7,833 nucleotides of DNA from Eubacteriales bacterium (GTDB lineage: Bacteria; Bacillota; Clostridia; Christensenellales; SZUA-584), in contig JAQTSP010000116.1 of assembly GCA_028711205.1 (NCBI GenBank), forward strand, positions 1 to 7,833, read 5' to 3'. The notes under the pieces were generated by a model. It made no database searches and was not told the origin of the DNA. It saw only the letters and a program-made list of their open reading frames with translations. Below, in pieces: positions 1-5,794 of the stretch (positions are counted from its first letter, which is position 1; each line of letters starts with the position of its first letter). The translations under genes were made by a program, and so were the position numbers.

Positions 1-615
1 TCGAAGCAGCAGCTGCCCGATGAACGAACCCATATGGCGGATATCGATGCCCTTTTGTTTTGGAGAACGCAGATGATAGGCGATGCTCATCTGACGCGCC
101 TCATGGAGCAGCAGTACAAGGTACCTGAAGCAAAGCATGATGGTCACGACCAGCACTTTGGGGACCCTGAATCTGCGCAGCTGGGAGAAAATATCGATCG
201 AAGGCGTTGTGGCGGCCAGTATCATGACGGCGCCCACGCAAAGCATGGTTTTTAAGATCAGCACGATACACGATATGACGCCGGCCGATATCCCGACGCC
301 AAAAAGCGTCAGTACGATCTGGCGGTCGAAGATGATGTTGGAAATGCCGGCAAAAACGACGAACGGCAAAGCAAGGAGCAGCCGTTTCATCAAGGGCTCC
401 AGCCGTATGCCGGCAAGGGATATTACAACGGCGGGATAAAAGAAAAAAATACACAGCGAAGAGACCGCATATCTGGGCGAAGAAATGACAACGGCCACAT
501 AAACGAAAGTCAGTATCAGTTTCAGTCCCGGATGCATGGCGTGAAACGCCGAGCGCTCGGCCGCCATCTCCTCCAGTGTGAAAAAACCATGGATTGTACT
601 GTCAATTTTGTTCAA
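1..615 (-). CDS. cbiQ: ECF transporter T component CbiQ (partial)
   Basis: This is the transmembrane coupling (T) subunit of an energy-coupling-factor uptake system for cobalt or nickel. It links the substrate-binding CbiM part to the ATPase. The first 205 codons are present and the 3' end is off the left edge. The protein opens with an IDSTIHGFF segment, then several hydrophobic stretches (about residues 31-70, 79-95 and 105-136). Next comes the cytoplasmic coupling segment FRYLVLLLHEAR (163-174), with EAR at 172-174 and HLRS at 181-184, which corresponds to the first Ala-Arg signature of ECF-T proteins. The start is TTG: an in-frame TAG lies two codons upstream, and GGGAG (625-629) sits 9 nt before it. 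An ATG at codon 17 would remove the conserved N-terminus. It follows cbiM by 33 nt in the same operon, and a cbiO ATPase gene is expected next. Cobalt versus nickel cannot be decided from sequence. Confidence 0.9.
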   Translation of the reverse strand, partial: MNKIDSTIHGFFTLEEMAAERSAFHAMHPGLKLILTFVYVAVVISSPRYAVSSLCIFFFYPAVVISLAGIRLEPLMKRLLLALPFVVFAGISNIIFDRQIVLTLFGVGISAGVISCIVLILKTMLCVGAVMILAATTPSIDIFSQLRRFRVPKVLVVTIMLCFRYLVLLLHEARQMSIAYHLRSPKQKGIDIRHMGSFIGQLLLR

Positions 616-648
616 AGGCTACAGCTCCCAAACAGTATTCTGGGCAGG

Positions 649-1659
649 TCATGAGGCCTGGTTTTTCCTGCGCTTTTCCCTCGCAATGATGAGCGCCGCG
701 CCGCCTGCAAGCACGATCGTCATTGCGCCGCCAACCAGCCCGGCCACTGTCGTCCCGGCGGCGCTGTCGCTGCCCGTGAAGGCATAATCCGGCATGAACG
801 CCGTGCTGTCCTGGACGGACTGTGCGCTTTCGTACACCTCTCCTTGGGCTTCAAGCTCCGCGCTGCCTGTGACGCCTTCAACAGACCATTCCAGGCCGTC
901 GGGATAGGACGAGGCAAACAGCGACAGCCCGCCGCCCACAAGCACCGTGGCGACGGCGAGAAAAGCCAAAACCTTCTTGAGCGATACGGTTTTTGGCAGC
1001 GGTGTTTTTGTTTCGGCGCTTTTTAGAAGCTCGGGCCGTGCCTTATAGACGAAGATCAGCACGGCGGCCGTGATCAACCCTTCTGCCGCGCCGATCGCAA
1101 GGTGTATCGGCTGCATCAGCAGTACAAATGTGCCGAAAGGAAGCGCTGTGACGCCTGAAAAAAGCGTCTCCAGCACGACGCTGAAAGCGCCCAGCTGCAG
1201 CCCGACGATCGTGGAGATCAGCGACGCGGCAATAATCCGTGGCACGCTCCAGCCTTTCTTTATAATCGGCTTGAATATGAGCGGATAGACGATCAAACAC
1301 ACGACAACGCCCATATTGAACACGTTGCACCCGAGCGCAAGCAATCCGCCGTCCGCAAAGAACAACGCCTGTATCAGCAGCACGGCGGTGACGGACAACA
1401 GCGACGGGTAGGAACCAAGCAAAGCCGCGAGCAGTATACCGCCGCCGATATGTCCGCTCGATCCGGTTCCGGGAATCGTAAAGTTGATCATCTGCGCCGC
1501 GAATACAAACGCGCTCATAATACCCATAATAGGGACTTTTTTTTCATCGATCAAAGTCTCTTTTTTGCTCTTTATAACAGAGTAAGCGACCGCAACGCCG
1601 CTCGCCGCGATCATGATTCCACCCACGGTTGGTGAAACCAGCGCATCAGCCATATGCAC
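649..1659 (-). CDS. cbiM: ECF metal transporter substrate component CbiM with fused PDGLE/CbiN-like domain
   Basis: This is the membrane substrate-binding component of a cobalt/nickel ECF importer, 336 aa from a GTG start. Residues 1-10 read MHMADALVSP. In this family the N-terminal Met-His and a downstream His bind the metal, and that His is visible here in GTGSSGHIGG (about His70). Other family signatures are AQMINF, QALFFADGG and the LGCNVFNMG motif. Residues 1-210 form the polytopic CbiM part. After a short linker, residues about 225-330 form a second domain with one helix, a PDGLEW motif (253-258), an extracytoplasmic Ser/Ala-rich loop and a final helix before a basic tail. This is the PDGLE/CbiN-like module, here fused to CbiM. 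A longer reading from an ATG at 1683 exists, but it would bury the Met-His terminus and overrun the ribosome binding site. First gene of the operon with cbiQ. Metal specificity is not resolved. Confidence 0.92.
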   Translation of the reverse strand: MHMADALVSPTVGGIMIAASGVAVAYSVIKSKKETLIDEKKVPIMGIMSAFVFAAQMINFTIPGTGSSGHIGGGILLAALLGSYPSLLSVTAVLLIQALFFADGGLLALGCNVFNMGVVVCLIVYPLIFKPIIKKGWSVPRIIAASLISTIVGLQLGAFSVVLETLFSGVTALPFGTFVLLMQPIHLAIGAAEGLITAAVLIFVYKARPELLKSAETKTPLPKTVSLKKVLAFLAVATVLVGGGLSLFASSYPDGLEWSVEGVTGSAELEAQGEVYESAQSVQDSTAFMPDYAFTGSDSAAGTTVAGLVGGAMTIVLAGGAALIIAREKRRKNQAS

Positions 1660-1666
1660 GTATGGT

Positions 1667-1673
1667 ACCTCCT
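1667..1673 (-). promoter_or_regulatory. Ribosome binding site that fixes the cbiM start
   Basis: The minus strand reads AGGAGGT here, a near-perfect Shine-Dalgarno 7 nt before the GTG at 1659. It lies inside the longer open frame that begins with ATG at 1683, and that ATG has no Shine-Dalgarno of its own. The GTG is therefore the supported start. Confidence 0.85.
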
Positions 1674-1685
1674 GCCAAGTCATTT

Positions 1686-1798
1686 GATAATCGGGTTCTC
1701 ACAATCATGCCATAAAAAAAGACATGATGCTCATTCTTGAGCAAAAATGCCTTCGTGACATAAAAAACATGCTTTATACGCAACAGAACCCGAGTATC
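1686..1798 (-). promoter_or_regulatory. Structured leader RNA of the cbiM operon, class unidentified
   Basis: The leader between the promoter and cbiM can fold as a closed multi-branch element. The closing stem is 9 perfect base pairs: 1691-1699 against 1785-1793 (TCGGGTTCT with AGAACCCGA). It extends past a 2x2 internal loop with GAT/ATC (1686-1688 with 1796-1798). Inside are a 6-bp hairpin TGCTCA-AGAA-TGAGCA on the minus strand (about 1728-1743), an 8-bp hairpin with one G-U pair and a U-rich 9-nt loop (about 1704-1728), and a weak arm around 1757-1772. I find no B12 box and no recognisable GGGAC-type NiCo riboswitch core. None of the hairpins is followed by a U-tract, so a classical intrinsic terminator is not evident. 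A metal or cofactor sensing role is inferred only from the downstream genes. The gene-free stretch 1660-2031 otherwise holds only the promoter below and the upstream region of the 2032 gene. Confidence 0.55.
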
Positions 1799-1837
1799 TT
1801 CGCGATATCCCTAAAAGCAGCTTCGTACTGCGAATTA

Positions 1838-1866
1838 AGCATAGCATTTTTTTCTGCATGCGTCAA
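1838..1866 (-). promoter_or_regulatory. Sigma-A promoter of the cbiM-cbiQ operon
   Basis: On the minus strand, TTGACG (1861-1866) is followed by a 17-nt spacer and TATGCT (1838-1843), close to the vegetative consensus. Transcription would begin near 1830 and give a leader of about 170 nt before cbiM. That leaves room for the folded element. Confidence 0.75.
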
Positions 1867-2031
1867 TAAAAACAATCGAACAACTTGATTTAACAGCAAA
1901 TATATGTGCCTATTATGCAGCACACAGCCAAAAGCGGTGAAGTGGCGAAAAAGAACACAATTCCATTAAAAGAATAGAATATGAGTATAGTGGTTAGCGA
2001 TGACTGCAAATTATTAGGAGGCGTTATATAT
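1867..2031. other. Intergenic region between divergent transcripts
   Basis: This AT-rich spacer lies between the cbiM promoter and the 2032 gene. I see no convincing -35/-10 pair for the + strand gene. A TATAGT at 1986-1991 and a TATTAT near 1912 are possible -10 boxes without good partners. A sporulation sigma factor promoter is possible but I cannot show one. Confidence 0.3.
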
Positions 2032-2604
2032 ATGGCAGAAGTGAGAATTCCGTTTTGCGCAACGGCGGAACTTGGAGCGCCATTTATGCTGGATGAGGGA
2101 TATGCCAATCCAAACGGCGTAAAGAGCGTTTTTTTTGACAAAAGCGGACTGAAGATAATGGCAGTACACGAGGCGGTCGAGGTGCCCGATATCGGGACTG
2201 TGCAGATGTGTGTGTTCCATGTAACGGGTACGATACCGTACATCTGCTGTGCTTTTCCGGTGATACAAAGCGCCGCGGGATATGACGTGCAGGAGAACAG
2301 CGCGAAATTCAATGCCCAGACAGGCACCACGGCGTCCGACTGCGCGGCGACGGATACCGACACGCCATTGGGATGGATATCGGCCGTTGGGTGCGTGGAT
2401 GTCGACCAGTCGATCGGTGCGAGCTGTTCGCTGGACGATGCGCCGGCGATAGTGAACGTAACGGTGGATAACCTCGCGGTGGCAAACAACCTGACATCGG
2501 CGATGGCGCCGGTTTGTCCGGATGCGGCCGTGCCCTGCGGTGAGGAGGAAAAGAGAGTCGTCAAATGGCGGGGCTGTTTTGTCATTACCACCAGCAACGA
2601 ATAA
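2032..2604 (+). CDS. Cysteine-rich protein of unknown function, 190 aa
   Basis: I do not recognise this family. The ATG at 2032 is preceded by TAGGAGG (2015-2021) at a spacing of 10 nt. An in-frame ATG at 1981 has no Shine-Dalgarno and is less likely. The protein has 10 cysteines, including a CC pair within TIPYICCAFPV and one near each end. It has no signal peptide or membrane helix. It is rich in Val, Ala, Thr and Asp with alternating hydrophobic residues, suggesting a beta-rich fold. A VKSVFFDKSGLKI segment near the start and PAIVNVTVDNLAV in the second half look like paired beta units. It ends WRGCFVITTSNE. The rhythm is loosely like the SPOCS-type domains of spore coat proteins, but that is an impression and not a match. 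It is monocistronic, with its own terminator at 2622-2657. A coat or exosporium role is inferred only from the BclA-like gene further along. Confidence 0.75.
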   Translation: MAEVRIPFCATAELGAPFMLDEGYANPNGVKSVFFDKSGLKIMAVHEAVEVPDIGTVQMCVFHVTGTIPYICCAFPVIQSAAGYDVQENSAKFNAQTGTTASDCAATDTDTPLGWISAVGCVDVDQSIGASCSLDDAPAIVNVTVDNLAVANNLTSAMAPVCPDAAVPCGEEEKRVVKWRGCFVITTSNE

Positions 2605-2621
2605 ATATCATTAAAAAACGG

Positions 2622-2657
2622 CGAACCGTATCCGCGGCAGATATGGTTCGTTTTTTT
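2622..2657 (+). terminator. Intrinsic terminator, probably bidirectional
   Basis: An 11-bp stem (CGAACCGTATC with GATATGGTTCG, one G-U pair) and a 7-nt loop are followed by seven T residues. Six A residues at 2613-2618 on the other side give a U-tract on the minus transcript too. It can therefore end both the + strand gene at 2032 and the converging MATE gene. Confidence 0.9.
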
Positions 2658-2693
2658 CAGGGCTTCCCGGCGACAGCAGTGCCGTCGGCGTGG

Positions 2694-4067
2694 TTATGAT
2701 GAAACCGGGCTGAGCGGTTCGTTTGAGAGTTGATTTTTATACTTGTGCCGCTCATAGGCAAGCAGACAGAGCGCCAGTACGACAGCGAGCGCTTCGCCGA
2801 CTGTCATGGACATCCATACGCCAGCAAGCTGCAATAAAGGCGGCAGCGACAGGAGGGCGATCAACGAAAACCCCTGGCGGCTCAGGCTTAAAGCAAGCGC
2901 TTTTGTGCTTTGTGTGGTCGACTGAAGGTATGCGGTCGTCAGTATACTGATGGGCAACAGCGGAAAACCGGCCGCCTGAATACGAAGCCCTGCCGCGCAA
3001 ACAGCCATGGTGGGCGATTCGGGATCAATGAACATCGATGCCGCCACTTCAGGGAAGATTTCCATTAGGCAGCACATCGCCACGGCAAACACAGCGCCAA
3101 ACCCGATACCCGTCCACAGTGTTTTTATAACGCGCTTTCGCTGGCGCATGCCGTGGTTATATCCCATGATGGGGCCGATGCCCTGCTGTATTCCGAGTAT
3201 CGGCATCAACACCAGCGTGACCAGGCTGTGGATGGCGCTCATCGACGTGATGGCGGCGTCACCGCCATATGCGGCAAGAGCGATGTTCGAAAAGGACGCC
3301 GATATGCTTGTGCCAAGATTGATGAAGAAACTTGGCAGGCCGATCGAACAGATCTGGCGAACGGTAGAGAGCTTCAGTCTCAGATTGGCGATGCGCAGCT
3401 TCAATATGCTCTTTTTGGAAATAAAGAAATAGAAGACAAGTATCGAGAATCCGGAGACCTGGCCGATCACTGTCGCGATTGCGGCGCCGCCAACGCCCAT
3501 GCCGAGCGGACCGATAAAGATATAATCAAGAACGATGTTGATAAACGCCGATATAAGCTGGCTGAGCATCGCTAAAAAAGGCTTGCCTTCGCTGCGCGCA
3601 AGCGATGCCATCGAAAATGAGCTCAGCTGAAAGAATGTGCCGATAAAAATAATCTGCATATACTCTTGCGCATACGGCAGTACACTTTCGGTCGCGCCCA
3701 CAAGCTGCAGAAGCGACGGCAGAAAAAGCTCTCCTAATGTCACCATCACGGCGCTGCTTATCGTGCTCAGCATGAACAGGTTTGCAAAAACCTTGTTGGC
3801 CTGATCGAAATCGCGCTCGCCGAATTTGATGGATATCAGCATTGATCCGCCCACGCCGAACAAAGCGCTTATCGCGAATGTAAACATCATCAGCGGAAAA
3901 GCGATGCTTAAACCGCCCAGCGCGTCTTCGCCCACAAACTGTCCGACGAATATGCGGTCCACGATATTATAGATCGCGTTGACAGACATCGCAATGATGG
4001 ACGGAATAGAAAACTTGATGACCAGTTTTAAGATCGGGTCGGTCCCCAGCTGTTTTGTATGATCCAA
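2694..4067 (-). CDS. MATE family multidrug/metabolite efflux pump (MepA-like)
   Basis: This is a cation-coupled exporter of the MATE family in the cytoplasmic membrane. It has 457 aa, the usual family length, with about twelve hydrophobic segments in two homologous halves. Recognisable elements are the opening PSIIAMSVNAIYNIVDRIFVG, the GPLGMGVGGAAIATVIGQ segment that ends the first half, and GIQQGIGPIMGYNHGMRQRKR in the second half. These resemble the MepA-type bacterial branch more than NorM. The start is TTG at 4067. GAGGTG (4073-4078 region) lies 5 nt upstream, and the first internal ATG would delete the first membrane helix. It is divergent from a MarR regulator, which is the MepR/MepA arrangement in other Firmicutes and suggests drug-responsive repression. 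The transported compound cannot be inferred. Its 3' end faces the terminator at 2622-2657. Confidence 0.92.
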   Translation of the reverse strand: MDHTKQLGTDPILKLVIKFSIPSIIAMSVNAIYNIVDRIFVGQFVGEDALGGLSIAFPLMMFTFAISALFGVGGSMLISIKFGERDFDQANKVFANLFMLSTISSAVMVTLGELFLPSLLQLVGATESVLPYAQEYMQIIFIGTFFQLSSFSMASLARSEGKPFLAMLSQLISAFINIVLDYIFIGPLGMGVGGAAIATVIGQVSGFSILVFYFFISKKSILKLRIANLRLKLSTVRQICSIGLPSFFINLGTSISASFSNIALAAYGGDAAITSMSAIHSLVTLVLMPILGIQQGIGPIMGYNHGMRQRKRVIKTLWTGIGFGAVFAVAMCCLMEIFPEVAASMFIDPESPTMAVCAAGLRIQAAGFPLLPISILTTAYLQSTTQSTKALALSLSRQGFSLIALLSLPPLLQLAGVWMSMTVGEALAVVLALCLLAYERHKYKNQLSNEPLSPVSS

Positions 4068-4088
4068 AAAAACACCTCAAAAAATGAC

Positions 4089-4106
4089 TGTATGTGCCAG
4101 TATACA
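4089..4106. promoter_or_regulatory. Candidate operator dyad over the MATE -10 box
   Basis: TGTAT (4089-4093) and ATACA (4102-4106) form an inverted repeat with an 8-nt spacer. It covers the -10 hexamer of the pump gene. The size and place suit a MarR-family dimer site, but 5-bp arms are short and could arise by chance in AT-rich promoter DNA. Confidence 0.4.
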
Positions 4107-4127
4107 CAAACGGCTTTTTTTTGTCAA
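4099..4127 (-). promoter_or_regulatory. Sigma-A promoter of the MATE gene
   Basis: On the minus strand, a perfect TTGACA (4122-4127), a 17-nt spacer and TATACT (4099-4104) match the vegetative consensus almost fully. Such a strong promoter fits a gene that is normally held down by a repressor. Confidence 0.85.
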
Positions 4128-4148
4128 TATATTTTGAAATCGAACTAT

Positions 4149-4177
4149 TTGACGTATTAACATTCTTTTGTTATGAT
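4149..4177 (+). promoter_or_regulatory. Sigma-A promoter of the MarR regulator gene
   Basis: TTGACG (4149-4154) and TATGAT (4172-4177) are separated by 17 nt. Transcription would start near 4184, leaving a very short leader with the Shine-Dalgarno AAGGAG almost at its 5' end. It starts about 22 bp from the divergent pump promoter. Confidence 0.8.
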
Positions 4178-4198
4178 CAAATTAAAAGGAGTGATTTT

Positions 4199-4654
4199 AT
4201 GGCGTCATTCGGTGATACGGAGCTTTCGATGCTGTTCTCTTTTCCGGGTAAATATGGCAAGGTTTTTTTTGAGCATGTATATAAAACGATACAGCAGCAG
4301 ACGGGCATCAAAAAAACACAGCTCAAAACGCTGATCTTTGCGCATATCCACGGCGGCGGGTATATGAGCGACTATGCCGAATGGCTGGGCATCGAAAACA
4401 GCTCGTTCACCACGGTTGCCGACCATCTGATATCGCTTGGATATCTTAAAAAAACGGCCGGCGCGGACGACCGCCGCAAGTCGTTCCTGTGCCTGACGGA
4501 AAAGGGACTTGAGTTTGCCGACAGATCAAAAGAAATGCACAAACAGCTCTTTACCGAGCAGATAAAAAAGCTTCCCCAAAAAGAGCAGGAGGCGTTTTTT
4601 TCTCATCTTAGCGCGCTGCACAGACTGCTTGACAGGCTGGACAGCGAGAGCTGA
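4199..4654 (+). CDS. MarR family transcriptional regulator (MepR-like position)
   Basis: This is a DNA-binding repressor of the MarR winged-helix family, 151 aa, typical length. Helices flank a central winged helix. The helix-turn-helix lies around 54-82 (YAEWLGIENSSFTTVADHLISLGYL). The wing at 83-102 carries the family signature DDRRKSFLCLTEKG, with the conserved Asp-Arg pair at about 91-92 and LTEKG at 99-103. A C-terminal helix (118-148) would form the dimer interface. The ATG at 4199 has AAGGAG 7 nt upstream and lies just after the promoter. An in-frame ATG at 4094 lies upstream of the expected transcription start and is rejected. It is divergent from a MATE pump, so it probably represses the pump and possibly itself. 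The ligand is unknown. Confidence 0.9.
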   Translation: MASFGDTELSMLFSFPGKYGKVFFEHVYKTIQQQTGIKKTQLKTLIFAHIHGGGYMSDYAEWLGIENSSFTTVADHLISLGYLKKTAGADDRRKSFLCLTEKGLEFADRSKEMHKQLFTEQIKKLPQKEQEAFFSHLSALHRLLDRLDSES

Positions 4655-4700
4655 TAAAAAACTCAATCAAAACAGGAATCAGCAGCGAAACAGCATTACC

Positions 4701-4722
4701 AACGGCCGCGCCGGCCGTTTTT
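4701..4722 (+). terminator. Intrinsic terminator of the MarR gene
   Basis: A perfect 8-bp stem (AACGGCCG with CGGCCGTT) and a 3-nt loop run into a short T-run at 4718-4722. An outer CAGC/GCTG pairing (4691-4694 with 4723-4726) may extend the structure. Confidence 0.85.
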
Positions 4723-4742
4723 GCTGTGATTAATATGTTCAT

Positions 4743-4786
4743 TGCCCACGATATTTTGGCATGAAATAAGCAGAATATAATGGGCA
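4743..4786. repeat. Interrupted palindrome upstream of the 49-aa gene
   Basis: TGCCCA-N2-ATATT in the left arm (4743-4755) is mirrored by AATAT-N2-TGGGCA in the right arm (4774-4786). A further T-TG/CA-G pairing with one G-U extends it inwards and leaves a 12-nt loop. The symmetry includes matching 2-nt interruptions on both sides. A TATAAT at 4776-4781 lies in the right arm, with a weak TTTTGG 16 nt upstream, so this may be an operator over a promoter or an RNA hairpin. There is no T-run after it. Confidence 0.6.
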
Positions 4787-4834
4787 GGCCTGTAAATAAT
4801 AGAGGTAGATGACAACAAAAAAAGGAGGCGTTTT

Positions 4835-4984
4835 ATGGCAAAGGCAGGCATGCGCCGTCCGGATCCCGGCGATCCGCACGGTACCGAAAGCAATAAAAAA
4901 CAAAAGTTTAACAAAAACACGCGTCCGCCTGTATCTGAGTTCAAAGCAAAAGCGGGCGGCAAAAAGACGGATAGAAACAGATAG
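4835..4984 (+). CDS. Small basic hydrophilic protein, 49 aa
   Basis: AAGGAGG ends 6 nt before the ATG at 4835, and a strong terminator follows the TAG, so this is very probably a real gene despite its size. The protein begins MAKAGMRRPDPGDPHGTESN and continues Lys/Asn/Arg-rich, with PPVSEFKAKAGGKK near the end. It has no cysteine, membrane helix or signal peptide. The composition (small, polar, Lys- and Asn-rich, with Gly and Pro) resembles minor small spore proteins such as SspO/SspP, and a spore-core role would suit its neighbour at 5122. I cannot show homology. It stands alone as a transcription unit between two terminators. Confidence 0.7.
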   Translation: MAKAGMRRPDPGDPHGTESNKKQKFNKNTRPPVSEFKAKAGGKKTDRNR

Positions 4985-5012
4985 ATGTATCGGAACTGAT
5001 ATATCGACAATG

Positions 5013-5036
5013 CCCGGGGAATAGCCCGGGTTTTTT
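5013..5036 (+). terminator. Intrinsic terminator of the 49-aa gene
   Basis: CCCGGG (5013-5018) pairs with CCCGGG (5025-5030) across a GAATAG loop. A T-rich run, six T then GTTTTT, follows. It lies 28 nt after the stop codon. Confidence 0.9.
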
Positions 5037-5121
5037 GTTTTTCACGGGCTGCCAGACACTTTTTCCGGTCAATACTAATAGACTGTAATGTAATAACAAC
5101 GATTTCTTAAGGAGCCAAATA

Positions 5122-5679
5122 ATGAACGGTTTTTTCGGCAACAGTTTTTGCGGCTTTGGCAACGGATGCCCGCAAAGACCGCGCGTGATTCCGGGGCCTC
5201 CGGGACCACCCGGCCCTCCGGGGCCGCAGGGCGAAACGGGTGCGGCGGGCGGCCTGAACGCGTACGGGTGTGTCTATCATACAGGGACGCAGGATGTGAC
5301 CGTGACGCTGCCGGGAGAGGTGGCGCCCGTTATATTCAGCGACAACGCATTATTGAGCGGCGGAATAACGCACGAAACGGGCGCGGCGGAGATCACCGTT
5401 GTCGAAGCGGGCGATTATGAAATCGCCTTTACGCTGTATTTTACCGCGTCGGTTTCAGCGTTCGCCACATTCGCGATACAGGCGGGCGGCGAGTCTCTGC
5501 CCGGCGGTGTGTTCAGCCGTATGCTTGACACCGGTTATCAGGCGCTGTCTGGACGCACGATGGCGGCGCTCGGTGCGGGCATCAGCGTCCGCCTGGTTAT
5601 GATATCGGCCATTCCGCTCGGCATCACGCTGACAGGAACGGATGTGACGGCCACTCTCTGCATCAAAAAACTGAACTGA
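5122..5679 (+). CDS. Short-collagen BclA-like surface/exosporium protein
   Basis: This is a probable spore-surface or cell-surface protein of the BclA type, 185 aa. The N-terminal 24 residues are Gly/Phe/Cys/Pro-rich and have no classical signal peptide, as in exosporium proteins. Residues 25-42 are six clean Gly-X-Y triplets (GPP x3, GPQ, GET, GAA), an unusually short collagen stretch. Residues 48-185 form a beta-rich C-terminal domain with the BclA pattern: AYGCVYHTG at the start, GGITHETGAAEITV, EAGDYEIAFTLYF, a LPGGVF turn and a final TLCIKKLN. In this family the domain trimerises and seeds the triple helix. The ATG has AAGGAG (5109-5114) 7 nt upstream. I see no convincing vegetative promoter, which is consistent with sporulation-specific transcription but does not prove it. 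The tract may be too short to form a stable triple helix alone. Confidence 0.85.
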   Translation: MNGFFGNSFCGFGNGCPQRPRVIPGPPGPPGPPGPQGETGAAGGLNAYGCVYHTGTQDVTVTLPGEVAPVIFSDNALLSGGITHETGAAEITVVEAGDYEIAFTLYFTASVSAFATFAIQAGGESLPGGVFSRMLDTGYQALSGRTMAALGAGISVRLVMISAIPLGITLTGTDVTATLCIKKLN

Positions 5680-5729
5680 CAATCATTATTTTCTTGGCCG
5701 CCGGCGTTTTTTTGGCGCATCTTTTTGTT

Positions 5730-5745
5730 TGTCACAAAAATGACA
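5730..5745. promoter_or_regulatory. Inverted repeat upstream of the secreted-protein gene
   Basis: TGTCA (5730-5734) and TGACA (5741-5745) flank CAAAAA. If the -10 is TAGTAT at 5757-5762, the dyad falls across the -35 region, where no consensus -35 is seen. This suits an activator site, for example for the two-component regulator encoded downstream. That link is inference. Confidence 0.4.
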
Positions 5746-5794
5746 CATTGAACCTGTAGTATATGCCTATCAAACAAAAAAGGGGAGATGTCAT

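Noticed and set aside
101..454. Minus and plus open frames of 100-117 codons within the cbiQ region
   Set aside because: They are in other frames over a continuous CbiQ reading frame with clear family motifs.
1660..1860. Cobalamin or NiCo riboswitch upstream of cbiM
   Set aside because: Expected from the gene content, but I could not find the B12 box or the conserved GGGAC-like junction segments. The leader is reported only as an unclassified structure.
1890..2597. A 235-codon open frame on the minus strand fully opposite the 2032 gene
   Set aside because: It lacks a good ribosome binding site, and its Ser/Thr/Pro-rich product looks like an antisense shadow. The + strand frame has AGGAGG and a terminator in the right orientation. 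The minus frame also runs into the intergenic region.
5040..5121. A sporulation sigma promoter before the BclA-like gene
   Set aside because: An AATACTAATA stretch vaguely resembles a sigma-K -10, but too many positions mismatch and no -35 could be paired with it.
5692..5715. Possible terminator after the BclA-like gene (GCCGCCGGCG then seven T)
   Set aside because: The GC block is palindromic with no room for a loop, and the best stems are 3-4 bp. A T-run alone is not enough to call it.
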